A stretch of DNA of 40,205 nucleotides from NCBI RefSeq assembly GCF_001552155.1, contig NZ_BCQQ01000059.1:1-40205 (forward strand). Reading direction: 5' to 3'. The translations under genes were made by a program, and so were the position numbers. The notes beneath the pieces were generated by a model. The model worked only from the letters and a program-made list of their open reading frames with translations, was not told the origin of the DNA and did no database searches. Shown one piece after another: positions 23,268 through 32,600 of the stretch (within the stretch, counting starts at the first letter, position 1; the number at the start of each line of letters is the position of its first letter). The stretch comes from Actinomadura formosensis NBRC 14204 (GTDB taxonomy: Bacteria; Actinomycetota; Actinomycetes; Streptosporangiales; Streptosporangiaceae).

Positions 23268-26200
23268 ATGCAACCAAGCGACGAAGGTCGCGACCGTCCT
23301 CGGCCTGCTGACGTCGAGGTGCAGTCGGACCGTTCGACACGATCAGGTGGCAGACTGAGCCTGCGGAACTGGCGTGTGCCGCAGCGGCTCATCGTGCTGA
23401 TCCTGGTCCCGACGGTCGCCGCCGTCGTGCTCTCCGGACTGCGCATCTCCGGCTCCCTGAGCGAGGCGCAGACGTATGGGCGCATGGAGCGGATGGCGGA
23501 GCTCGGACAGGGGATCACCCGGTTCGTCCAGGAGTTCTCCGCCGAACGGGACCAGGCCATCGAGTACATCGCGGCGGGACGTCCCCGCGCCCTCGTCCCC
23601 GGCCTGGAGGCACAGCAGCGCAAGACCGACGCCCTCGTCGGACAGGTGCGCACGGCGGCATCTCGCATCGACGGCTCCTACGGCACCGAGGCCGTCCGCG
23701 ACGCCACGGCGGTCAGCAGCCGCCTGGACGGGCTCAGGGCGCTGCGCTCCCTCGTCGTCGGCACCAAGGTCCCCGCCTTCGTCGTCCTGCAGAAGTACAC
23801 GGAGCCCGCCCAGGAACTGGTCGCCGTCCTCGACGGTATCTCCCAGAACGTGGCCGACGACGCCCTCGCGGAGAGCAGCCGCGCGCTGGGCGCTCTCTCC
23901 CGCGCCAAGGAGGCGCTCTCCCGGGAGCGCGCCGTACTGCTCATCGGCGCGCGGATGCGGCGCCTGACCCCCCAGGAGCTGAGCGCGCTGACCGCCGCGC
24001 GCTCCCAGGAGGACAGTGAGCTCGCGGCCTTCCGCAACTCGGCGTCCCTGGAGCAGAACCAGCGGTTCGAGGACACCGTCGTCGGGACGAAGATCGACCA
24101 GGCCCGGGACCTGCGGCAGCGGGTGATCGAGGCGGCGTCCACCAGCGGCGGGCTGCTGCCCACCACGCTCGGCACCGCCCGGTCGGCCAAGGTGATCCGC
24201 TCGTCGATGACCGAGATGGTCGACCAGATGCACGTGGTCGAGCAGTACCTCGCCGACGACATCCGGACGCGCAGCGACGAGAGCGGCTCGGCGGCCCGGA
24301 TCTCCGCGATGACCGACATCGCGGTGGTCGCCGCGCTGCTGATCGTGCTCCTGCTCATCACCGTGGTGATGGCGCGGTCGCTGGTGCGGCCGCTGCGCCG
24401 GCTCCAGGCCGGTGCGCTGGAGGTGGCCAACACGCGGCTGCCCGGACTGGTCGACCGGCTCCGCGATCCCGAGGCCGCCGCCGGCGGCATCGAGGTCCGG
24501 CCGATCGAGATCGACTCCACCGACGAGATCGGCCAGGTCGCGCGGGCCTTCGACGAGGTCCACCGCGAGGCGGTCCGGCTGGCGGCCGACGAGGCCGTCC
24601 TGCGCGGCAACATCAACGCGATGTTCGTCAACCTGTCCCGCCGGAGCCAGTCCCTCATCGAGCGCCAGCTGCGCCTGATCGAGGAGCTGGAGCAGAGCGA
24701 ACGCGATGAGGAACAGCTCGCCAACCTGTTCCGGCTGGACCACCTCGCCACCCGCATGCGCCGCAACTCTGAGAACCTCCTCGTCCTCGGCGGTCAGGAC
24801 CAGGTCCGGCGGTGGAACAAGCCGGTGCCGCTGATCGACGTCGTCCGCGCGTCATTGTCCGAGGTTGAGCAGTACGAGCGGGTCGCGCTGCGGGTTCAAG
24901 GCGACATGGCGGTCGCGGGTCCCGTGGTCAACGACCTCGTCCACCTGGTGGCCGAGCTGGTGGAGAACGCCACCGCGTTCTCCGCCGAGCACACCAGCGT
25001 GACGGTGTCCGGGCAGATGCTCAGCGGTGGCGGCGCCATGCTGCAGATCACCGACAACGGCGTCGGCATGTCGCCCGAGGAGTTGGAGCAGGCCAACTGG
25101 CGGCTCGCGAACCCGCCCGTCATCGACTTCTCCGCGGCCCGCCGCATGGGGCTGTTCGTGGTCGGCCGCCTCGCCGTCCGGCACGGCGTCCGGGTCGAGT
25201 TGCGCGCCGCCCAGGGCGGCGGCCTCACCGCGTTCGTGGTGCTGCCGGACGCCGCGGTCGTGCCCGGCGAGTCCGGCGGCATCGGCTCCCGCAGCGGCCT
25301 CGCCCCGCGCGAGGTCGCCCCTCCCGGGCAGCTCGCCGCGCTGACCACGTCCGCCGCCGACACGTCCGCCGGCATGGGCGGCCACCGGCAGGACGACTAC
25401 GGCACCGCCGGGCAGCCCATGGGCGCATCGCCCGGCGCCCCGATGAGCGGCGGCAGCGGCTCGCACCCCACGGTCGGGGGCACGGGTTCGCATCCCGCGG
25501 TCGGGGGCACCGGCTCGCACCCGACCGTTGGGGGCACCGGTTCGCACCCGGCGGTCGGGGGCACGGGTTCGCACCCGACGGTCGGAGGCACCGGCTCCCA
25601 CCCCATGGTCGGGGGCACCGGTCCGCTGCGGTCCATCCGCGGCGTCACCGGCCCGCAGCCCGCCATCAACGACAGCGGGCCGACCCCGGTGGGCGGCAAT
25701 GACACCGGGCCGGCGTCGGTGCCGCCCATCCAGCGGCGCCCGCCGCGGGACCGCCGCCGCGCCGCCGAGGACCCTCACCAGCCCGGCGACCGGCAGCCGA
25801 CGCGCCGGCCGGGCGAACTGCCCGTCCGTGAACCGGGCGCGAACCTGCCCGGCCGTCCCGCCGGGGACCCGCCGAACGGGCTGTTCCAGCCGCGCGGCGA
25901 GCACCCGCGCGACACCGGGGACGGCGGCGGATACCGGCCGGGGCACACCGGGCCGCAGCCCGTCGTGCCGGAGGCTCAGCCGATGGTGCCCGAGCCCGGT
26001 GGCGCGCGGCAGATCCCCTGGGAGACCGGGCCGCTGGAGCAGGTCGGCACCGACCCCGCGGCCGCACCGTCCGGCTACGCCGCCGGCCCCCCGCCCGCGT
26101 CCATGCCGAGCCCGCCGCAGGACGCCATCGCCGAGCCCGCCGCGCCCCCGCTGGTCGACCGCAAGCCCCCGCCGCGGCGGCCGGAGCGCTCGCCGATCTT

Positions 26201-26660
26201 CGACGCGATGCAGTCGGAATGGTTCCAGCACAGGTCCGAGGGCACCGCCGCGGAGAACCCGGCGCGCGGCTGGGAGTCGCCCGCGGACGCCGGCTTCCGC
26301 GCCGCCGAGGCCGTCCGCCAGCCGGTGGCGAGCAGCCGCACCAAGGCTGGGTTGCCGAAGCGCGTCCCCGGCAAGAACCGGGTGCCGGGCGCGGTGGGGC
26401 GCGCGGCGGAGAACCCGCCCCGGCCGGCGCCGGCGCAGGACCGGCCATTGCCAGGCGAGGCCGTCAATGGGCAGGCTGTACCGGGACAGCCTGCGCAGGG
26501 GCAAGGCCGGCAGGGCCACGGCCAGTCGGCCGACGTTGTACGCAGCCGCTTCGCGAGCCTGCAGCGCGGCGTCCACCGGGGACGCACCGAGACTCGCGGC
26601 TCAAGCACGTCAGGTGAGGTGCCGTCACAGGATGACGGCGAGACAGGAGGCACCCGGTGA
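23268..26660 (+). CDS. cvnA: Conservon sensor histidine kinase-like protein CvnA
   Basis: 1130 aa. TM1 about 41-58, an extracytoplasmic nitrate/nitrite-sensor (NIT)-like helical region about 60-340, TM2 about 350-368, then HAMP to about 440. A DHp-like helix (LFRLDHLATRMRRNSENLL, His492) and an HATPase_c domain about 550-670 follow (N-box ELVENATAFS, G1 DNGVGM). The last 460 residues are Pro/Gly-rich and probably disordered, holding six tandem 9-residue repeats (see 25458-25619). In Streptomyces, CvnA works with CvnB-D as a membrane-associated complex compared to eukaryotic G-protein-coupled systems; no response regulator gene is linked. The ATG at 23268 has GAGGGAGAGGG about 15 nt upstream. 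cvnB overlaps by 4 bp. Confidence 0.93.
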   Translation: MQPSDEGRDRPRPADVEVQSDRSTRSGGRLSLRNWRVPQRLIVLILVPTVAAVVLSGLRISGSLSEAQTYGRMERMAELGQGITRFVQEFSAERDQAIEYIAAGRPRALVPGLEAQQRKTDALVGQVRTAASRIDGSYGTEAVRDATAVSSRLDGLRALRSLVVGTKVPAFVVLQKYTEPAQELVAVLDGISQNVADDALAESSRALGALSRAKEALSRERAVLLIGARMRRLTPQELSALTAARSQEDSELAAFRNSASLEQNQRFEDTVVGTKIDQARDLRQRVIEAASTSGGLLPTTLGTARSAKVIRSSMTEMVDQMHVVEQYLADDIRTRSDESGSAARISAMTDIAVVAALLIVLLLITVVMARSLVRPLRRLQAGALEVANTRLPGLVDRLRDPEAAAGGIEVRPIEIDSTDEIGQVARAFDEVHREAVRLAADEAVLRGNINAMFVNLSRRSQSLIERQLRLIEELEQSERDEEQLANLFRLDHLATRMRRNSENLLVLGGQDQVRRWNKPVPLIDVVRASLSEVEQYERVALRVQGDMAVAGPVVNDLVHLVAELVENATAFSAEHTSVTVSGQMLSGGGAMLQITDNGVGMSPEELEQANWRLANPPVIDFSAARRMGLFVVGRLAVRHGVRVELRAAQGGGLTAFVVLPDAAVVPGESGGIGSRSGLAPREVAPPGQLAALTTSAADTSAGMGGHRQDDYGTAGQPMGASPGAPMSGGSGSHPTVGGTGSHPAVGGTGSHPTVGGTGSHPAVGGTGSHPTVGGTGSHPMVGGTGPLRSIRGVTGPQPAINDSGPTPVGGNDTGPASVPPIQRRPPRDRRRAAEDPHQPGDRQPTRRPGELPVREPGANLPGRPAGDPPNGLFQPRGEHPRDTGDGGGYRPGHTGPQPVVPEAQPMVPEPGGARQIPWETGPLEQVGTDPAAAPSGYAAGPPPASMPSPPQDAIAEPAAPPLVDRKPPPRRPERSPIFDAMQSEWFQHRSEGTAAENPARGWESPADAGFRAAEAVRQPVASSRTKAGLPKRVPGKNRVPGAVGRAAENPPRPAPAQDRPLPGEAVNGQAVPGQPAQGQGRQGHGQSADVVRSRFASLQRGVHRGRTETRGSSTSGEVPSQDDGETGGTR
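25458..25619 (+). repeat. Six in-frame 27-bp tandem repeats in cvnA
   Basis: Each unit encodes GSHPxVGGT with x = Thr, Ala, Thr, Ala, Thr, Met. The alternation suggests that a two-unit (54-bp) block was duplicated. Units differ at third positions, so the array is not brand new. It lies in the disordered tail after the HATPase domain and may vary in copy number between strains. Confidence 0.9.
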
Positions 26661-27103
26661 GCGGGCAGGATCTGAACTGGTTGGTGACGAACTTCGCGGA
26701 CCGTGTCGCGAAGGTCGCGCACGCCGTCGTTGTCTCCTCGGACGGATTGCCGATGGCGTACTCGGCGGGCTTCCCGCCCGAGCGTGCGGACCAGTTGTCG
26801 GCGATCGCCTCGGGGTTGATGAGCCTGACGCAGGGCGCGGCGAAGATCTTCGACGCGGGCGGGGTGAACCAGACCGTCGTCGAGATGGACCGCGGGCTGC
26901 TGTTCGTCATGTCCATCGCGAACGGGTCGGTCTTCGCGGTGCTGGCGGCGCCCGATTGCGACCTCGGGCTGGTGGCCTACGAGATGACGCTGCTGGTGGA
27001 GCGGGTGGGACGGGTGCTGACACCCGCGCTGCGCGGCCAGGAGCAGCAGCCGACCTCGGGGCCGTCCGTGTCCGAGATGGGCGCCGGGCCCGCCCGCTAT
27101 TGA
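26657..27103 (+). CDS. cvnB: Roadblock/LC7-domain protein CvnB
   Basis: 148 aa from a GTG in a GTGA overlap with cvnA. A single Roadblock/LC7 domain covers residues 5-120 (NWLVTNFADRVAKVAHAVVVSSDGLPMAYS...; SIANGSVFAVLAAPDCDLGLVAYEM). Roadblock proteins bind small GTPases and form dimers, as in MglB, a GTPase-activating protein. Here it probably acts on the GTPase CvnD. The first residues SGQDLNWLV are typical of conservon members. Confidence 0.94.
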   Translation: MSGQDLNWLVTNFADRVAKVAHAVVVSSDGLPMAYSAGFPPERADQLSAIASGLMSLTQGAAKIFDAGGVNQTVVEMDRGLLFVMSIANGSVFAVLAAPDCDLGLVAYEMTLLVERVGRVLTPALRGQEQQPTSGPSVSEMGAGPARY

Positions 27104-27133
27104 CCGTGACTGACTCTGACGGAGGACGGCGAG

Positions 27134-27604
27134 ATGGATCGAGGCAGTTCCTTCGGGGGCGGTCCGGGCGGACCCGGTCCGGGCGGACCCGGGCGCTGGC
27201 CGGGTGACCAGGGACGGGCCCCGGCGCAGAGCCGGCCTCCCGAGCCCGAGGAGGGCGAGGCCAGTTCGCTGGTGCGTCCCTACGCGGTGACCGGCGGGCG
27301 CACGAAGCCGCGCTACGACCTGGCCATCGAGGCGCTGGTGACCGCTGCGCCGTACCCGCCGCGGGACGTGGCCGTGCTGACCCCGGAGTACCGGGCGATC
27401 ATGGACCTGTGCCGGTCCGCCCGCTCGGTGGCCGAGGTCTCCGCGCTGCTGCGCCTGCCGCTCGGGGTGGCGCGCGTCCTCGTTGCCGACATGGCCGCCG
27501 AGGGGCTGCTGCGCCTGCACCAGTCGCAGCCCTCCACCACCGCCGGCGGACAGCCGGACCTCCGCTTGCTAGAAAGGGTGCTCAGTGGCCTTCGGAAGCT
27601 CTGA
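27134..27604 (+). CDS. cvnC: DUF742-family protein CvnC
   Basis: 156 aa; GGAGGACGGCGAG precedes the ATG. The first 45 residues are Gly/Pro-rich and likely disordered. The DUF742 domain follows (SSLVRPYAVTGGRTKPRYDLAIEALV...; cited in part) and ends in a winged-helix-like LCRSARSVAEVSALLRLPLGVARVLVADM segment. Its role is unknown, but it is an invariant conservon component and may scaffold the kinase and GTPase. It overlaps cvnD by 20 bp. Confidence 0.93.
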   Translation: MDRGSSFGGGPGGPGPGGPGRWPGDQGRAPAQSRPPEPEEGEASSLVRPYAVTGGRTKPRYDLAIEALVTAAPYPPRDVAVLTPEYRAIMDLCRSARSVAEVSALLRLPLGVARVLVADMAAEGLLRLHQSQPSTTAGGQPDLRLLERVLSGLRKL

Positions 27605-28241
27605 CCAGGTCCCGGCTCCCGGGCCGCGCGGCGGGGAGACCGAGCTGACCTCGGTCAAGATCGTCGTCGGGGGCGGCTTCGGCGTCGGCAAGACCACCTT
27701 CGTCGGCTCCGTCTCGGAGATCATGCCGCTCACCACCGAGGCGGTGATGACCGCGGCCAGCGCCGATGTGGACGACCTGTCGGCCGTGCCGGACAAGACG
27801 ACCACCACGGTCGCGATGGACTTCGGGCGCGTGTCGCTCGACAGCGAGCTGATCCTGTACCTGTTCGGCACCCCCGGGCAGCACCGGTTCTGGTTCATGT
27901 GGGACGACCTGGTCCGCGGTGCGATCGGCGCCGTCGTCCTCGTCGACACCCGCCGGCTGGAGGACTGCTTCGCCGCGGTGGACTACTTCGAGGAGCTCGG
28001 CCTGCCGTTCGTGGTGGGCGTCAACGGGTTCCACGGCGAGTTCCAGTACGCGGTGGAGGACATCCGCGACGCGCTGTCGATCAGCTCGCACGTGCCGATC
28101 GTCCAGTGCGACGCGCGCAGCCGCGAGTCCACCAAGCAGGTGCTGATCACGCTCGTCAAGCACGCGATGTCGATGCACGCGGGCGGTGCGCACGCCGGCG
28201 CGCCCGCGCAGCCCGGCACCACGTCCCCGAGCTGGACGTAG
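27585..28241 (+). CDS. cvnD: Conservon small GTPase-like protein CvnD
   Basis: 218 aa from a GTG inside the end of cvnC. The P-loop is VVGGGFGVGKTTFVGS (residues about 26-41), switch-region Thr residues lie in TTTTVAMDFG, and the G3-like block is LFGTPGQHRFWFMW. The canonical DxxG Asp and the NKxD guanine motif are altered (VGVNGF), as is usual for CvnD. Purified conservon members have been reported to hydrolyse GTP. It is the last gene of the four-gene unit. An 87-bp gap with a short GACCG/CGGTC hairpin precedes the SGNH gene. Confidence 0.94.
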   Translation: MAFGSSDQVPAPGPRGGETELTSVKIVVGGGFGVGKTTFVGSVSEIMPLTTEAVMTAASADVDDLSAVPDKTTTTVAMDFGRVSLDSELILYLFGTPGQHRFWFMWDDLVRGAIGAVVLVDTRRLEDCFAAVDYFEELGLPFVVGVNGFHGEFQYAVEDIRDALSISSHVPIVQCDARSRESTKQVLITLVKHAMSMHAGGAHAGAPAQPGTTSPSWT

Positions 28242-28328
28242 TGACCGCTTTGCCTACGGTCGCGTAGGTCGTATGCACGATGCATGATTGATCCCCATGA
28301 TCGACCATGAATCCGTGCGGGGGTTGCG

Positions 28329-29099
28329 ATGAGCGAAGGGCAGATCCGGACGTACGTGGCCCTCGGCGACAGCTTCACCGAGGGACTGAACGACCCCTGC
28401 CCGGGCGAGGAGGACTCCTTCCGCGGCTGGGCGGACCGGCTCGCGGAGCACCTCGCCGAGCGGAACCCCGGTCTGCGTTACGCCAACCTCGCGGTCCGGG
28501 GCAAGCTCGTCCGGCAGATCGTGGACGATCAGGTGCCGCGCGCCGTCGAACTGGGCCCCGACCTCGTCACGCTGTGCGCCGGCGGCAACGACATGATCCG
28601 CCCGGGCGCCGACCCGGACGCGCTCGCGGTCGTGTTCGACGACGCGGTCCGCCTGCTGCGCGGCACCGGCGCCCGGGTCGTGGTCTTCACCGGCTTCGAC
28701 ACCCGCGGCCTGCGCTCCGGCTCGCGCATCCGCGGCAAGGCCGCGACCTACAACATGCACCTGCGCGCCATCGCCGACCACCGCGGCTGCGACGTCGTCG
28801 ACCTGTGGCCGCTGCGCGTCTTCTACGATCCACGCGCCTGGCACGAGGACCGCCTGCACCTCTCGCCCGAGGGTCACCGCCGCATGGCCCTGCTCGTCGC
28901 CGACGTGCTCGGCGTCCCCGTCGCGGACGACTGGCGGGAACCCTGGCCGCCCCTGGACCGTGCCGACTGGCTCACGATGCGCCGTGAGGACGTCCGCTGG
29001 GCCCGGACCTACCTCGTCCCCTGGATCGGCCGCCGGGCCACCGGCCGATCCTCCGGCGACGGCCGGACCCCGAAACGCCCGACCCCCCTCCCGTTGTAG
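28329..29099 (+). CDS. SGNH/GDSL-family hydrolase
   Basis: 256 aa. Block I is YVALGDSFTEG (Ser nucleophile near residue 15), block II Gly lies in NLAVRGK, block III is CAGGNDMIRPG (Asn near residue 90) and block V is DRLHLSPEGHRRMA (Asp and His near residue 177). All four SGNH residues are present. It acts on ester or similar bonds; with no signal peptide it is likely cytoplasmic. A close family is common next to regulators in actinomycetes. GGGGG lies 6 nt before the ATG. The gene ends 9 bp from the convergent STAS gene. Confidence 0.92.
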   Translation: MSEGQIRTYVALGDSFTEGLNDPCPGEEDSFRGWADRLAEHLAERNPGLRYANLAVRGKLVRQIVDDQVPRAVELGPDLVTLCAGGNDMIRPGADPDALAVVFDDAVRLLRGTGARVVVFTGFDTRGLRSGSRIRGKAATYNMHLRAIADHRGCDVVDLWPLRVFYDPRAWHEDRLHLSPEGHRRMALLVADVLGVPVADDWREPWPPLDRADWLTMRREDVRWARTYLVPWIGRRATGRSSGDGRTPKRPTPLPL

Positions 29100-29108
29100 G
29101 ACGTCCGC

Positions 29109-29447
29109 TCAGCGGGTCAGGGCCTCGTCGAGGGTCGCGGTCACGGGGATCCGGCGGTGCAGGCCGGTGATCTCCAAGGCCCGGCGGATGATGGGACGGG
29201 GGCCGGCGAGGGTGAGGCTGCCGCCGGCGGCGGTCGTCGCCTTGTAGCAGGCGACGATGACCGACAGGCCGCCCGAGTCCATGAACTCCAGTTCGGCGAG
29301 GTCGAGAACGAGGTGTTCGCCGTGTTCGCGGCGCGCCTCGTTCAGGTTCCTGCGCAACTCCTCCGAGCAGGCGATATCGAGTTCTCCGCGCAGCCGCACG
29401 ACGGTGCGCCCGCCGTCCGACCGCGTGGTCACTTCCAAAAGTGGCAC
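29109..29447 (-). CDS. STAS-domain anti-sigma-factor antagonist
   Basis: 112 aa from the GTG at 29447, preferred over a longer TTG start at 29516 because AGGAGGGG lies about 8 nt upstream and the STAS domain starts at once (PLLEVTTRSDGGRTVVRLRG, cited as the first residues). The phosphorylatable Ser is in LEFMDSGGLSVIV near residue 60, the SpoIIAA/RsbV signature. Such proteins bind an anti-sigma kinase when unphosphorylated and so free a sigma factor. No kinase or sigma gene is adjacent, so the partner lies elsewhere. It is divergent from the triple-AAA gene with a 187-bp gap. Confidence 0.9.
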   Translation of the reverse strand: MPLLEVTTRSDGGRTVVRLRGELDIACSEELRRNLNEARREHGEHLVLDLAELEFMDSGGLSVIVACYKATTAAGGSLTLAGPRPIIRRALEITGLHRRIPVTATLDEALTR

Positions 29448-29634
29448 GGGGGGTTCCCCTCCTGAGAGCACGGCATCGGCCGGAGGGCCGCCCGGCAGAT
29501 GCTTTCCATCCGACAACTATCGCCGACGACGGGTCCCCTGCCAACCCGGCACGACGGGGTGTGCGCGATCTCGCCGGGCCATAGGGTGCTGTCGGACGTG
29601 ATTGCCCGCTTCCGCTGCGTAGGAGAAGGCTCAG

Positions 29635-32600
29635 GTGCGTGCTCCCCGGCTGCCGGACCATCTTGAAGTGCTGCTCACTGAAGAGCCCGTCCTGGACGTG
29701 TACGCGCACGGTCCCTGGCGGGTGCCGGACGGTCTGTACGAGGAGATGCGAGAACGCGCGGTCGCCTACAACACCGACCAGCGCGCCGTCGTGCTGACGC
29801 GGCAGCTCAGCGACTTCTACGGAGACCGCACGAGCGCGGCGGGGGCCGAGCAGTGGTCGCTGCTGACGTTCCTGCTGGGCGCCTCGGCGGTCCGGGGCGG
29901 GTCGCGCGGCGATGTCGACTACGAGCTGCTGTCGGACTTCCTGGCCACGCCGGAGCCGGCGGTGCGCGAACCGGTGGCCTGGTTCACCCAGGGCGGGAAG
30001 TGGCGTCCGCCGGGGTTGTGGCTGCCCGAACCCGCGGGGGACGACCCCGAGCGGCGCGCGGTGATGTTCGAGCTGGCGCGGGCCGGGCTGGAGGTCTTCG
30101 AGGGCCTGGAACCGGTGGAGCGGCGCCGGAAGGCGCTGATGGGGCTGTTCGACCGGCGCGCCGCCGACCCGGCGCTGCGTAAGGCCGACATGACCGTCCC
30201 GAACCGGCGGCTGGAGGACGCCTGGACCGCCGGGCTGACCGAGGAGGAACTGGCCGTCCTGCCCGAGCTGGCGGGGCCGGTCGGGTACCTCGGGTGGGCG
30301 TGCGAGGGCCTGGACGCGGCGCACGAGCGGCTGGCCGGGGCCGTCGCCGACGGGGACGAGCCCGATGCCGCGCTGGCCCGGCTGCTGCTGGCGGCCGAGG
30401 CGCCGGTCGTCCCGGCCGAGCTGGCGGTGGTGCTGGGGACGGCGCGCTACGAGAACGTGGAGGAGCGGTTCCGCGCGGCGCGCGAGGGGTTCTCCGCCGA
30501 GGAGTGGCAGCTCGACGTGCGCGCGTGGCTGGCCCGGGGCCTGGTCGCGGGGGAGGCGGACGCGGCCCGCGCCTGGCTGGACATGGCGGTGCGCTTCACC
30601 GGCTCCGTGCAGGGCCTGCCCGGGGCGCCGGTCACCCCGCGCTGCCGGGTGCCGGTGCGGCCGTTCCAGGTCGACCTGCGGCGGCTGTTCACCGCCCGCC
30701 GGGTCCTCAACACGCTGACGTTCGGTACCGGTGAGCGGGAGAACGACGCCGGGCGGGAGCGGCCCGCCGAGGTGGCGGAACCGGGGCTCGTCGGGCAGCC
30801 GGAACTGTCCCGGGCGCTGCGGGACGCGGTGAGGGCGCGGCTCGCGGGGGAGCGGGCCGTCCGGCTGCTCGTCGCCGGGCCGGAGGGCACCGGAAAGGGC
30901 ACCGCCGCCGAGATCGTCGAGGAACTGCTCGCCGAGGGCGGCGCCGTCCGGGAGGCGCTGTGGATCTCCGATCAGGTGTTCGCGTCGCTGGGGGTGAGCG
31001 ACGCCGTCCTGTGGCTGCAGGCCCGCGTCCGCGACTGCCTGGAGGGGCGGATGCTCCTCGTCGTGGACGACCTGGAGAAGCTCGCCGCGAGCGAGCGCTG
31101 CGGCGCCGCCGCCGTGGAGGAGCTGCGGCGGCTCATGGCCCGCGCGCCGTCCCTCAGCGTGGTCGCGCTGTGCCGCCCCGGCGGCGACCGGCGGCTGTTC
31201 GACGCCAACCCGGCGCTGGTGCGCGCGTTCGACGTCGCCCGCACCCGCGACTTCACCGAGGACGACTTCGCCGAGCTGTTCACGCTGGCCGTCGCGCGGC
31301 GCGGCGCACGCGTCGCCCCGCAGGTCGCGGCGGCCGCCGGCGGCATGCTCCGGCGTACCCCGCCGCTGCTGAACCTGCGCGGTGCCCGGCTGGTGGCGCA
31401 CATGGCGGGCGAGGCCGTCGCGGCCGCCGCCGCGCGGGAGGAGGACCCGGTCGAGGTCACCGGCGCCGACCTGCCGCAGCGCCTCATCGCGGGCCGTCCC
31501 GCCGAGGCCGACCCGCTCGCCGAGCTGGCCGCCTGCATCGGCATCGGGCCGGTGAAACGCGAGGTCGAGGCGCTCGTCGCCGAGGCCAAGGCGGCCCGCC
31601 TGCGCCGCGAGGCGGGCATGTCGGCCAGGCCGCGTCCCCGGCATCTGGTCTTCACCGGGAACGCCGGCACGGGCAAGGGGAAGGTCGCCCGGATCCTCGG
31701 CCGTGTCTACGCCGATCTCGGCGTGCTGTCGTCCGGCCACCTGGTCGAGGTGGAGCGCGCCGACCTGCTCGGCGAGTACGCCAGCGAGAGCGTCCTGCGG
31801 GTGCGGCGGGCGGTGGAACAGGCGCACGGCGGCGTCCTGCTGGTCCGCGACGCGCACGCCCTGGTGTCGGTGTCGGCGGACGCCGCGCGCGGCCGGGAGG
31901 TGCTGGACGTGCTGCTGACCAGCGTCCAGGCGCACACCGAGGACCTCGTCGTGGTGCTGGCCGGCCCGCACGCGGAGATGAACGGGCTGCTGAAGGCGCA
32001 TCCCGACCTCGCCGCGTCCTTCCCCCGGACGATCCGGTTCCCCGACCTCACCGACGACGAGCTGGTGGAGGTGTTCGCGGCCAAGGCCGCCGACGCGGGG
32101 TTCGAGCTGGCCCCCGGCGTCGTGGACAAGGTCCGCGGGCTGGTCGAGGCGGCGCCGCGCGAACGCGGCCTCGGCAACGTCCGCATCATGACGAACCTGC
32201 TCGACCGGGCGGTCGCGATGCAGGGCCGCCGGGTCCTCGCCGACGGGATCGTGGACGAGACCGAGTCCCTCGATGTGATCCTGCTGGAGGACGTCCCCGA
32301 CACGCTCACCCGCGGCCGCGACGACGTGCCCGGCGACCCGCTCGCCGAGGTCGAGCGGCTGATCGGCCTCGCCGACATCAAGCGGGAGGTGGCCTCGCTG
32401 GTCGCCGAGGTCCGCGCCGAGCAGTTGCGGCGCGATGCCAAGGTCTCCCCGGCGTCCCCCGCCCGGCACATGGTGTTCATGGGCAGTCCGGGCACGGCCA
32501 AGACGACGATCGCGCGGCTGATCGCCGCCGTGTTCGCCCGGCTGGGTCTGCTGTCGTCCGGCCATCTGGTGGAGGTCACCCGCGCCGACCTCGTCGCCGA

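Noticed and set aside
25458..25619. CRISPR-like repeat array
   Set aside because: The repeats are contiguous, in frame, 27 bp without spacers and inside a coding gene; they are a protein repeat.
29448..29516. TTG start extending the STAS protein by 23 residues
   Set aside because: No ribosome binding site at the TTG, while the GTG at 29447 has AGGAGGGG and starts right at the domain.
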